From: Ashinkailepas kermadecensis
Lineage: Eukaryota; Arthropoda; Thecostraca; Neolepadidae
Direction: 5' to 3'
Length of the DNA: 64,000 nucleotides
NCBI GenBank assembly: GCA_034440615.1
Contig: JAOTOM010003170.1
Span: 62,001 to 126,000 of the forward strand
In this document: positions 1 to 10,639 of the stretch, one piece after another
How positions within the stretch are numbered: the first letter of the stretch is position 1
Layout of the letters: every line of letters starts with the position of its first letter
Position numbers and translations under genes: made by a program
Notes under the pieces: generated by a model
The model's input: the letters and a program-made list of their open reading frames with translations, nothing else
Told to the model about the DNA's origin: nothing
Database searches by the model: none

Positions 1-219
1 AGCTCAACTGCAATAAATTGCAGTTTCACCACACTCAGCGTATCGTGCCACCGTCATCAGCTTTACCAAAGAGCTCAGTACAGTGGGTATAATAGATCAC
101 TGGGATGACAGGGGACACGACTGGTCAAGTCAGGTCGGAAGAACGTCAAGTGTAGGCCCGACCGGAGGTCACGTCATAGACAAGCAGTTACAAAGACAAG
201 CAACGGGCTGTATCTGGCT

Positions 220-338
220 ACGAGCTGGTCCGGTGGGTGCCAGGCGCAGCTGAGATTGGTAGGACGGAGGTCCCGTGATGGCCACGAGCACGGTGGGTGC
301 CAGGCGCAGTTGAAATTGGGCAGGCCGGAGGCTGGGGA
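220..338. repeat. 60-bp tandem duplication (2 copies)
   Basis: Two copies of a 60-bp segment stand head to tail, both containing cggtgggtgccaggcgcag (at 231 and 291). They differ by several substitutions, so the duplication is not very recent. Nothing coding is recognised in it. Confidence 0.85.
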
Positions 339-920
339 TGAGGCCAATGAGAGACAAGCCGGACGCCCGGCAGAGCTTGGCAGGAAGAGTGGAATAAAGC
401 AGAGCGGAAGCTTCGTGTCACTGGCGGATCCAGGGTTGAGCGAATTCGGGCCAAGGCCGACGAAGTAGAACCGGGAACGTGCGGTTGTGTTGTAAACTCT
501 GCATATGCTAAAGCATCCCATTAAGTGAAACTCGTTTTAATACATTTTAAAGGCTACACACACTACAATGTTCCACAGATATCAACAGAAGTGTAAGCTT
601 GTTGAATAAAACTAATGACAGTTGGCATGACATTGGACATGTGGAATCAATTGAATATACTAAGCACTGAGTGGAAATGGATCAACGTTCAATGTTATGT
701 GGCTATTATAGCTCAAGACCCAGCCTCGGTTATAGGTACAAGCTTGAAGTCGAACAAGGGGCACACACGATCAAATAGGTCACAGAGGTCAGGCAGAGGT
801 TCGACAGACATCGATGGAAAGTCACCGAGCGTGACATTCGCTAGTCACAGCAACTTCGCACAACAGCTGTACAGAACAGCAACTGAAGCTGTGTTGCAGG
901 CCACCGCATGTCAGCATCTT
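339..920. other. Unique sequence, nothing recognised
   Basis: This stretch is non-repetitive. A 108-codon plus-strand frame begins at 615, but its translation shows no domain or motif that I recognise and it ends inside the next repeat. I see no RNA gene or transposon signature. Confidence 0.5.
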
Positions 921-1054
921 TTGACGTGGTACGCCAGGTAATCTCCGCTGTGGTATGTACGGCACTCTCCGGGTTTTGACACTTGGTTTGACGTGATACG
1001 CCAGGTAATCTCCGCTGTGGTATGTACGGCACTCTCCGGGTTTTGACACTTAGT
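921..1054. repeat. 67-bp tandem duplication (2 copies)
   Basis: A 67-bp unit beginning ttgacgtg (at 921 and 988) is repeated almost identically, with one change in ttgacgtggtacg versus ttgacgtgatacg. High identity implies recent duplication. Confidence 0.9.
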
Positions 1055-2516
1055 TTATTTTTTAAGGATGCCGGCCGATTATCGAATGACAGATCCACAT
1101 CGGCATGTACACCGCCACTCATACAAACCACTGCGGCACTGAACGCTGCACAAACATCGGCAGACGTTGGTTAGCCAAATGTCAACTAAAACACGAACGC
1201 TGCGGCCAGACGTGGGTCAGGATGAAGCCGAAGCTCTAAAATCGCGCCTGAAGCATCAACGCTGCTCGGGGAACATCCACGCGCTTCAACACGCCGCAAG
1301 GAGTTGCCGACCGCCCGAGGTCACAGTGGGCAGCGGGACAGTCGTTTCGCCCGAATCCTGGCCGGCGACACACCGGCACGTCTCCGCACCAGCGGCCACG
1401 ACCGACTCGCATGCTGAGCGCCAGATTTACGCGCGCTCTCCGTCGGCGTTTCGTTCGGGGGCGGTGCGGCGCGTCGCCGCCGACGGACGGCGCGGCCGAT
1501 GGAGCGTCAATCGGGGCCGGGATCATCGCGGCCGGCGGGCGGCGCGGCGCGGCGCGGCTTTGTCGGCCGCCGCTGTAATCGGCCGGCGAGTGGCCACCAT
1601 TGATCCGATGTGTTGTCCAATCGGCGCGATGAATGGTAGCAGGAAGCGGACGCGAGTAACCGAGAGCGCCGCCAAAGCGACCGCCGGCTCCCGCCCTGCG
1701 AGACACCGTGTTCAGTCCGCACTTCCAGATGACGCGCCGGCTTCAGGAGTGGGGGGGGGGAGCCAGTGAGGACTTGGCGGGAGTGGGGGTGTCAAATGGG
1801 TGATCTGTGGTGGGTGAGGAGTTCTACATATATGCACATATATGTTACATTTGTTGCATTGCCTGTAGGCAATGCAACGATTGTAGCACACACACCCGTA
1901 TTTACGACGGGCACTCGCAAATAAACAACATGCTGGCTAGTTTTCCAACGTCGTCGTCGAAATCACATCACGTCACCGCCATTGGCAGTGATATATCTAC
2001 GCCTCTTGGACGACGAAGCGCGTGGTGACGTGGGAGCCGGACACCCAATGTACACGATACCCTCGTTGAGTCGCGCCGCGTATCTTAGCCAATTTGACGC
2101 CTGCTCAGAACTGTCAGTGCAAACTAGCGTGCTGCACACGCCTAGCGATGTGGTAGCTAACCGACTGCTAACATCAGGTTTGAGGCTCGAGTTTTAACAC
2201 ATGAAGTGCACAAGTGGCTGAAATGGAGCTCAACATGAAGGAAAACCAGATGACATTCGTGTCTGGATATTCAATCCCGCTTCCGGATGATGGCTAAATA
2301 CCGTGTCGCTTCAAATCTTTCACCTCACCACTTGCAATCCAATGCAAAATGCACATACGAGTGAGTTACGAAAAGTCACCGCACCTCTTCTTCAGACACA
2401 GGTTCCTCATGCCCCCACCCCAAACTGTCTGCCAACCGCCAGCGCCGCCGCTTTGAGTTGCCCTGCGCCACTTCTCACCCAGTCAGCGTTTGTTGGACCC
2501 AACGCAACCATCAATT
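1055..2516. other. Unique sequence with a CpG-rich block
   Basis: Bases about 1190-1735 are strongly GC- and CpG-rich, including a run of ggcgc units near 1545, and keep long frames open on both strands (200 codons plus, 156 codons minus) without a recognisable protein. A CpG-rich block could mark a promoter, but there is no exon, splice site or TATA element nearby that I can defend. The remainder is unremarkable. Confidence 0.4.
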
Positions 2517-2519
2517 GAG

Positions 2520-2833
2520 CCGCTCGAGCGGTTCAGTTGGTGGTTCAGCAAGCTCGAGCGGTTCAGTTGGTGGTTCAGCAAGCTCGAGCGGTTCAGTTGG
2601 TGGTTCAACAAGCTCGAGCGGTTCAGTTGGTGGTTCAGCAAGCTCGAGCGGTTCAGTTGGTGGTTCAGCAAGCTCGAGCGGTTCAGTTGGTGGTTCAACA
2701 AGCTCGAGCGGTTCAGTTGGTGGTTCAGCAAGCTCGAGCGGTTCAGTTGGTGGTTCAGCAAGCTCGAGCGGTTGAGTAAGCTCGACCGATTCAGTTGGTG
2801 GTTCAGCAAGCTCGAGCGGTTCAGCAAGCTCGC
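2520..2833. repeat. 30-bp minisatellite, about 10 copies
   Basis: The unit contains gagcggttcagttggtggtt followed by cagcaagctc. Eight copies are nearly perfect, then the array decays with a short unit at 2775-2790. Because 30 is a multiple of three, the frames stay open and give a 10-residue Ser/Gly repeat (SGSVGGSASS) on plus and an acidic repeat (ELAEPPTEPL) on minus. There is no start context, signal peptide or unique flank suggesting translation. Confidence 0.95.
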
Positions 2834-4471
2834 CACCTGCACCCAAATGAGGAGAGGAGATCCATTACGACCGCGGGGTGGGGGGGGGGGGCTGTCGGTG
2901 CACGCGCGCACGCGCGCCAATTGCAGCGCGTGCCTCTGCCCCAGGCGTGCAGAGCGCGCCCATCTGACAATTATCCGGCGGCACATAATATCACGATAGC
3001 AGACACTCATCGGGAGAAAGCTGATGCTAATGTGCAATGAAATCGTTCGGAATGGAACTGTGCATCCGATTCCAATTAGATACGGAGATTTAACGAGCAT
3101 TACGACCAAGCCCCTCGATCATGCACATGCATTGTTCTGCAAATAGTTCGGGCGACCGACTTTTTGCTGTCGGTTGGACAAAAGTGTAGCGCTTAAAAAG
3201 AACTGTACACCCCCGCGCAAAAGCTTGGCATCCGGCTGAGCACTTCGCGTGGGATTCGCGGCAAAAACCGATGATCCACCTCCGCGAACCGGCCTTTCTG
3301 CGTTCCGGCCTATTCTTGTCGAGACGATTACCATGCCAATCGCGACCAGGCGCGATCTGGAGGCGGTGGTTGCGGCTGCTGCTGCCGCCTTCGTCCGTCC
3401 ATCTGTGAGCGATTGTGGCGCCGATAGCCTTAAAGCCACTACCAGCGCCTCATAAAATCGCCCACCGAGATCGATGGATAGCCGGCCGGCGAATGGTTTC
3501 CGTGTGCGGAGACGACGAAAGCACGGCGAAAGACCAGCGTGAGCAATCGGTACTTGTAAGAAGTGCTTCTGTATCACGTCTCAGCGGTCTGGTCTCTAGT
3601 CTCGGTGAGCTCTTACTCGGTAGCATCGATGCACCGATGCGAACATCACTTTCGGCCACCAAGCAATGAGTATGGGATGATGTTCTTCATAAATAAGAGG
3701 TAACTGTTGAGAAAACATTTGTATTCCATGTCAGTCTGCCCCCAGCAAACAGATCGATGATTTTATAACCCATGGAGAAGTTGGCCCATATTATCCCTTT
3801 TGCCGAACACATTCATGATGGTGCAGATTCGCGGAACAATGGATCTTATCGACGACGAGAAAACGAACAACCTAAAGGCAGGCATCTATGGGACATCGAT
3901 GGTCTATTTTACCAATGCAGACAAAACACAAAGGTCATTGGCAGGAAAATGTGTCATGTGTCCTATGTCCTCGATTGACCAGGGTGGTACAGTGCTCACA
4001 ATAGACTTTGCAGAAATAACCAATGCTATGCGTTTCTTGAACACACACAAGTTTTTTTTTCAACTTCTGAGACCATAGATATGGAATGACATTTATACGC
4101 AGTCATCAATGTGGAGGCACTATATTCTACTTAGTTTTATGTCAAATTGCAATTAAAAGTAGCTTGAATAGAATGGACCTCGTAAGTAAAGGGGCTGAAA
4201 AAAAAACAAATACCAGCATCATCACCATACTGATTGTTAGAGACCTTTAACAATTTACCCTTACTCGACAAATCTCCCTTCGCAGATCCGTTAAGTCACA
4301 AATAATATCTATATTCAATGCAGTTTTTCAGCTGATAAGATAAGTGTGTAGGTCTCTTCATCTCATCGATCTCAACCTCTGTCTTCTCAGCACCACATCA
4401 ATCCAAAGAAGATACTGTCCAAGGCAGTTACAGGCATGGGCGGGACGGCATGATGCCCCCTTACCGACCAG
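2834..4471. other. Unique sequence, no gene recognised
   Basis: Non-repetitive sequence. The most protein-like frame is plus 3800-4078 (92 codons, starting MPNTFMMVQIRG), with ordinary composition but no family I recognise. A minus frame at 3119-3577 is also unrecognised. Neither has convincing splice sites or neighbours. Confidence 0.4.
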
Positions 4472-4619
4472 TGACTCTTCCGCCGCCCAGTACCTCCCCG
4501 AGCCCACGAGACTCTTCCGCCGCCCAGTACCTTTCCGAACCCACGTGACTCTTCCGCCGCCCAGTACCTTCCCGAATCCACGTGATTCTTCCGCCGCCCA
4601 GTACATCCCCGGGCCCACG
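4472..4619. repeat. 37-bp minisatellite, 4 copies
   Basis: The unit starts gactcttccgccgcccagta and continues with cctccccgagcccacga. Four copies differ at a handful of positions. It is the first of three neighbouring arrays; the next one also has a 37-bp period but an unrelated unit. Confidence 0.92.
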
Positions 4620-4707
4620 CGCCTCTGAGCCCAAATAACAATCCAACCAACCGTCACCCAGTATGTGGCCGCCGGGTTGTGTAGGCACCCCGTCGGCTGG
4701 ACAGTGG

Positions 4708-4895
4708 CAGCCTGTCGGGGATCGCCGCACCGGGCGGGTGGCCACAGCCTGCCGGGGAACGCCGCACCGGGCGGGTGGCCACAGCCTGCCGGGGAACGCC
4801 GCACCGGGCGGGTGGCCACAGCTTGTCGGGGAACGCCGCACCAGCCGGACCGTGCCAGCCTGCCGGGGAACACCGCACCGGGCGAGTGGCGTCAG
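4708..4895. repeat. 37-bp GC-rich minisatellite, about 5 copies
   Basis: The unit starts gcctgccggggaacgccgca and continues ccgggcgggtggccaca. The central two copies are identical and the outer ones diverged, the usual pattern of unequal exchange in tandem arrays. Confidence 0.93.
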
Positions 4896-5056
4896 CCGAT
4901 TCAGCGGTGGTCCCGCTGGCAGCCGGAGTCGGCCCGACAGGCGGAGCACGGTGGACGATGACGAGCCCACAGTCATCAATAGCTGGCACAGACCAACGGG
5001 CACGCGCCGAACGTGCCCGCTGCCCACTGGCCACTGCCAGCTACCCGCGCAACAGC

Positions 5057-5690
5057 CGGCCCCGGTCCAGTGGCGGGCGGCTGCCGGCCAGACGAGCTGT
5101 CTGGGGACATCTCAGGTCCGGCCCCGGTCCAGTGGCGGACGGCTGGTGGCCAGACAAGCTGTCTGGGGACATCTCAGGGCCGGCCCCGGTCCAGTGGCGG
5201 ACGGCTGGTGGCCAGACGAGCTGTTTGGGGACATCCCAGGGCCGGCCCCGGTCCAGTGGCGGACGGCTGCCGGCCAGACGAGCTGTTTGGGAACATCTCA
5301 GGGCCGGCCCCGGTCCAGTGGCGGACGGCTGGTGGCCAGACGAGCTGTTTGGGGACATCCCAGGGCCGGCCCCGGTCCAGTGGCGGGCGGCTGGTGGCCA
5401 GACGAGCTGTCTGGGGACATCCCAGGGCCGGCCCCGGTCCAGTGGCGGACGGCTGGTGGCCAGACGAGCTGTTTGGGGACATCCCAGGGCCGGCCCCGGT
5501 CCAGTGGCGGACGGCTGGTGGCCAGACGAGCTGTTTGGGGACATCCCAGGGCCGGCCCCGGTCCAGTGGCGGGCGGCTGGTGGCCAGACGAGCTGTTTGG
5601 GGACATCCCAGGGCCGGCCCCGGTCCAGTGGCGGACGGCTGGTGGCCAGACGAGCTGTTTGGGAACATCTCAGGGCCGGCTCCGACCTGG
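5057..5690. repeat. 62-bp GC-rich minisatellite, about 10 copies
   Basis: The unit begins cggccccggtccagtggcgg and includes gacgagctgtttggggacat. Each junction carries the palindrome gggccggccc. Copies differ mainly by gggcgg/ggacgg, ctgccgg/ctggtgg, tgtttgg/tgtctgg and cccagg/ctcagg variants. Long frames in the array (up to 344 codons) are a by-product. Confidence 0.95.
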
Positions 5691-5847
5691 TGAATGATTG
5701 CGCTCGATCGATTGCAGCTACGACGGAGTAGCCGGTCATTTCAAGGAGATTTCGGCTTGTCCATACCACCGGCCCGCTGAGTTCTGTACACGTGCAGGAC
5801 GAACGGCATGCGAAAACATCGTCAATATACTGCAAAGATCGGTTGTG

Positions 5848-5913
5848 GACTGGTTCAATGCTAGCGGTTTCCCGGCTGCAGACTGGTTCAATGCCAGCGG
5901 TTTCCAACGGTCA
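5848..5913. repeat. 33-bp tandem duplication
   Basis: gactggttcaatgctagcgg and gactggttcaatgccagcgg occur 33 bp apart, followed by similar gtttcc tails. Two imperfect copies. Confidence 0.75.
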
Positions 5914-7689
5914 GATTTCGTTCCCCGGAGGCTTGCACCTTTAATTCGAACCCTCGACTATTGTAGATGCCAGCCAAGATATCGGTGAGCCCCATTCAGA
6001 ATGAGATAAGGGGTGAGACGATTAGATGTTTGGTGGCTGAACTATGATCGCTGAGTTTCGCGCCACAGCAATCGAGATCGGGATAAAGTCCGCTGAAATC
6101 GTGTCTATATTGAACTTGTCTGACTGAGATGTACGCTTGGGACTGTTGCAGACCAGCACCAGAAATTGTTCTATTGTGGCTTGGTCAGGTACTGACGGTA
6201 CAATAGACTATTGTATCAACTCGGGCGATTTTATGGAAAAGTGACAACGCATTAACTGAAAACCGTTTAAAGAGGACGTATATAATTTGGCTATATTGAG
6301 GGTAATTGAGAATATGGTGCCATACCCAAATGTCCAATTTTAGCGAAAACAATGTGCTTATCTTGTACCGTGAAAACAACCATACCTTCAAGGGAGGACA
6401 TTGAAACAATGACTTGTCCGATTTGTCAGAACCAACACGATTCGGCAGAGCACAGCCAACACAGCTGATTTCGTACACTGAATGATCTGACGAGGATAAT
6501 AAAGTAGATACAACATGCAGGATGTCCACACCACATCATTGCCTATGCATGAGGTGTTATATTGTAGTCTACGCTCAACACGTCCATTTCACGACGAAAT
6601 GCATCACACATGTTTCACATGCAAGTGGAAGACTTATTCAATCACCATATATCAGTGGCAACGTCCAACGGGCAGTTTGCGATTGGAACCACATTATTGG
6701 GCAGACACAAATTTCCATTCCGCATGGAAATTAAACTAACATTCCTAAGCATAAAGTAACTACTGAAATTTCTATTCACTTCAACTCAGTTCTGCCTCGG
6801 TTCAGCCGATGTTCCAAGATATATAGAACACATCAAATAGTATCGTATCTACCTTACAAGGAGATCGTCGCAAATCGCTCTGAATGTACACAGCTTGACC
6901 TGGTGGTTAGCTTTGTCAACATCGGTGCAGTGTTGAGTTCGTAAATAGCCAGTCCCGGGTTTCGGTTCCAATTCTGATCCAACAGCGTGATCGGCGAGCG
7001 TCGACAACTCATCGAACGAATCCAGTGCGCCAGTAGCTTCCTATGTTGCTATAATATAATGCGTTACAACACATTGTTAGCTCATGAATTACTGTGACAT
7101 ACACGTATAACCGGAATTATGTAGGACGAAAGTATTCGAAAATGATCACAGCCGTGACAACTCTTCCCCCCCCGTAAAAAGGAATCAGCAGGATTTTTAC
7201 TTTTCAAAGGGCATATAATTCAGCAGTACTTGCTGAGTCTATCCTTCTTCTGAGTAGACTTGACGGTACTGCCACTCCGGTGAGCACCTCTGGCAATGCT
7301 GCTGTTGTGCCGGGCACCGCTGACAACATTGCCACTCTGATGAGCCCCTGAGGCAATGCTGCATTTCTGCGGTCGCCGTGACCCGGCCTTGACCTGGCCG
7401 GCGGGCCGCCTGTCAGCCGGCTATCATCACATCCGCACATGTCAGATGACGACGCGCCTCGGAGGCCGGAGATGGCGCCGTGACGAGCCGCCGGAAATCT
7501 CCAGAGCTGCTTCCGGCCACGCTTTAATGGCGGCGCCACACACCCCGGCTTATCGGGCGGCCAGTGTTCCCATCTACTCGGCACCGTGCTGCCATCTTTT
7601 TCACACAAACACCAGTTTCGCCCAGAACGATTGTGGCTGCGGCGGAGGCGGACCCGGCGGAGGGCGGCACGGAAAGTGGCGAGGTGGGA
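5914..7689. other. Unique sequence, nothing recognised
   Basis: Non-repetitive, moderately AT-rich from 6000 to 7200 and GC-richer from 7250 to 7690. Frames of up to about 115 codons (minus 6185-6529) have no recognisable domain. No tandem array, RNA gene or transposon end was seen. Confidence 0.45.
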
Positions 7690-7739
7690 GGGAGGAGGAC
7701 ATGTGGAGGAGGTGGAGAGACACAGAGGAGAAGGAAACA

Positions 7740-7779
<40 letters not shown>

Positions 7780-7874
7780 TAGATAGAGAGATATAGGGAG
7801 AAAGAGGGAAATAGACGGCGAGATGGAGATAGCGAAATACATATATAGACATACCGACAGAGATAGAGATAGGG
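7690..7874. repeat. Purine-rich GA/GATA tract, left part
   Basis: The plus strand is almost entirely purine from about 7690, includes a (GA)n run at 7746-7774, and grades into agatagagatagg-type sequence. It resumes after the SINE at 8043, so the tract was split by that insertion. Confidence 0.85.
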
Positions 7875-8042
7875 TTGGCTGGTTGGTTACTGGTCTTTAC
7901 GACACGTCGACCGTTCAGTCTTATAGCGTCGCCAATCTCTCACGCCGATTGGTCGCGGGCGAAGAGTAGCGACAGGTGAGATTCGAACCCACAATCTTTC
8001 GATTGCGAGACGAGCATCTTCCCCTAGACCACTCGTCCCCCT
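7875..8042 (-). mobile_element. tRNA-derived SINE, family A, copy 1
   Basis: Read on the minus strand, the element starts ggggacgagtggtctagggg, has an internal polymerase III A-box-like tggtctagggg and a B-box gggttcgaatct (plus 7978-7989), then a tRNA-unrelated body (gagagattggcgacgctata) and a tail of cca/acca repeats (agtaaccaaccagccaacc). It matches the copy at 17981-18160 over most of its length. The flanks agatagagataggg (7861-7874 and 8043-8056) form a candidate 14-bp target-site duplication, though they lie in simple-sequence DNA, so the exact boundary is uncertain. Confidence 0.85.
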
Positions 8043-8310
8043 AGATAGAGATAGGGATAGAGACAGATACAGATACAGAGACATAAACAGAGGCATAACG
8101 GGAAATGAGAGGCAGGAAGTGAGTGAGATAGGAATATATGGGGGAGCGAGGGAGGGTTAAGAAGAGAGATAGGAAGAGGGAGAAGGTTAAGGAGATGGAC
8201 AAGAGGGGTGAGAGGGAAGGGAAGGGAGGTAAATGGGGACAGAATGACAGAGGAAGGGAAATTAGGTAAGATAGAGGGATAAAGAGAGGAGGTAGATATT
8301 GAAAGGAGAG
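8043..8310. repeat. Purine-rich GATA tract, right part
   Basis: Irregular (gata/gaga/agggat) purine sequence on the plus strand continues to about 8310. The apparent minus-strand reading frames (Leu/Ser/Pro-rich) are by-products of the pyrimidine bias. Confidence 0.8.
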
Positions 8311-9484
8311 CAAGAGAGGTGGCCCTATTTATGTGTGGTCACAGATGTAAATGCAATAATAGTCATGTGGAATAATACAAATACTATTTTCCGAACTTCG
8401 CATCGATGCCAAACTTTAACAGCATACTTCCGTGCGTGTTGCGGTACGTTCATCACTGGGGAATGGTTTGATTTAACCATCGTATTGAAGCATTGAGTGC
8501 GGGACAAGCCATTATATTTCATGACGTAGATTCAACTTCAATTACCTCCCTACACCCATTGTGTGAGGTGCTCCGATGCCTTTGACTCATATTCATGAAA
8601 CGAAAAGTATTGCAAATTAGATATATTTACTTACCATGATGTTAGTACATGTCTACCTGCATGCAACTTTATAAAACTTCTTAGAAGAAAATCGGCCATC
8701 TTACAGAATACCAGAATCATTAATTGTATATGAATAAAACATATGAATAAAATAACGTACATGGGCAAAGCTGCAAACCAATACACCAGTACGACTATTC
8801 CGGAGACGTTCCAACCTTAATATCACACGATCTCTTGTGGAGATGAATGTATGCTGGCGCAGGCTTCCACCACCGATGCAGTGCAGGAATCAGGACGTGG
8901 CGTCAAGCCCACCTCAACATTCATCACAATAGTATTGCGCTACATGAGCATAACTGACCAAACCCCTCGTCGTCCAGTGGCGTGTCATTTCGGACGGGCT
9001 TGACGCCACAACGACGCAACCAGAATCTCTTCTAAATCGTATGGTGATAGCCGCCCATGCCGGACGATTTCTAAATCGACGGCGTTCTCTCTGCAAAGCC
9101 GCGGCGGCGTCGGCGGAAGATGAGCCGACGGCCGGCTACACAGAAACTGGCTGTTTGAAGGCAACTAACCTCGTCGACAGTCCATTTGCTGAACCATTAC
9201 AAGGCAATCCCGCCGGAGCTCCGACATTGCCGATGGTGCTTCAGGGAGATACGTCCTAGACAGGGCGTACATCGTTTCTGGCGATAATCTTCCGCGGCGG
9301 TCGTGTCTGATATCATAACCGTCGGCGTTAGCCAGCTGCCACACGTGCTTGGGTGTGGTAACTACTTGTTCCCGGCCCCGGTTGTATGTAAGTCAGAGGT
9401 GCGCCACTATTCATAAAATGAAACTTCTCAACGGTAAGTGGTCGACTAATTTATCGGGTATTTGCTAAATCCGACGTACCGAAG
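8311..9484. other. Unique sequence, nothing recognised
   Basis: AT-rich at 8500-8800, otherwise average. Open frames are at most about 72 codons and none resembles a known domain. Confidence 0.5.
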
Positions 9485-9715
9485 CGTGCCACTGCCAAAG
9501 AGACTAGTCGACCGTTGCGACCGTTACGTGCCACTGCTACAGAGACTAGTCGACCGTTGCGACCGTTACGTGCCACTGCAGCAGAGACTAGTCGACCGTT
9601 GCGACCGTTACGTGCCACTGCAGCAGAGACTAGTCGACCGTTGCGACCGTTACGTGCCACTGCCACAGAGACTAGTCGACCGTTGCGACCGTTACGTGCC
9701 ACTGCAGCAGAGACT
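9485..9715. repeat. 42-bp minisatellite, 5.5 copies
   Basis: The unit contains cgtgccactgcagcagagac then tagtcgaccgttgcgaccgt. It holds an internal duplication (cgaccgtt next to cgaccgtt) and the run actagtcgac. Only the residues around ctgcagcag/ctgctacag/ctgccacag vary between copies. Confidence 0.95.
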
Positions 9716-9935
9716 AGGCAGTTGGTATATGTTTCTGCCGCAAAAACTCGCCTAACGATATTTTGACTCGTGCGTATGGGCGTGGATGCTAGCAGCAGCA
9801 AAAAATAGGTGGCTGCACGGGGAAGATTCGAAATAACTGCACCGTCCCAGTTTGTCCTCTTAAATGTCGGGGTGGCAAGCTGGGATACACGCGTCCCCTT
9901 CCAGTCTGTTCTGCTGGGTGTCGGAGTGGTGAGCA

Positions 9936-10175
9936 CTATTTCTCGGTAGACAACATGGCCGTCATCAGACTATTTTCCGGTAGATAACACGGCCGTCTCT
10001 CAAACTATGTCTCGGTAGAAAACATGGCCGTCGTCAGACTGTTTTCCGGTAGATGACACGGCCGTCGAGGGATTATTCCTCGGTGGAAAACGCGGCCGTG
10101 GTCAGACTACTTCTCGGTAAATAACACGGCCGTCGACAGACTATTTCTCGGGACATACTACGGCCGTCGGACGGT
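9936..10175. repeat. 35-bp degenerate minisatellite, about 7 copies
   Basis: Units of the form tctcggtagaaaacatggcc followed by gtcgtcagactattt recur about every 35 bp with many substitutions (aacatggccg versus aacacggccg). It is much more diverged than its neighbours, so probably older. Confidence 0.85.
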
Positions 10176-10639
10176 CCGACAAATCAGTCAGTGGTCCGAC
10201 AGACATTGCATCGGTGATAAAACGTCTCATTCGAAATCCCAGTCACCCTTCGATTGGGTGAGGTGGAAAATTTATTTTAAAGGAAAATAACTGTAGGGAG
10301 GGTTCGCTGTGGAGGCATAGCTTCCACAGTTATCATGCTAAGATCGTCATTCTACTCATGGACTTCGTAATCTCGTGGGAGTGGGACGCATCCCCCAACA
10401 CTTCGTGAAATCTAACATTACACCTGTGGTGTTGCATGCAAAGAATCGACCAAAGAACACTCACGATACTCTCCCTATCCAAAACTCGTGGCTACGCCTA
10501 TGCTTCCACTGCTATTTGCAATGAAGGAAGTCGTGCGGTTCCTTTGCCTACGAGAAAAACATACGCAAATGGAGACGTAATGTGTAGAGCATGCAGTATG
10601 CCGGTCTGGTCTGAGTTTGTGTTCTAGTTGGTTGGCAGT
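10176..10639. other. Unique sequence, nothing recognised
   Basis: Non-repetitive sequence between two arrays. A 63-codon plus frame at 10436 is unrecognised. Confidence 0.45.

Noticed and set aside
1167..1769. 200-codon plus frame
   Set aside because: Lies in a CpG-rich block with long frames on both strands and no recognisable domain.
2458..2846. Ser/Gly peptide repeat resembling a structural protein
   Set aside because: All frames on both strands are open over the 30-bp array, and no exon signals flank it.
4663..5731. Overlapping frames of 226-344 codons, superficially silk- or mucin-like
   Set aside because: They follow 37- and 62-bp GC-rich arrays, neither a multiple of three, and no start or signal context exists.
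7975..8042. tRNA gene on the minus strand
   Set aside because: Same reasoning; it is the head of SINE family A, duplicated at 18.1 kb.
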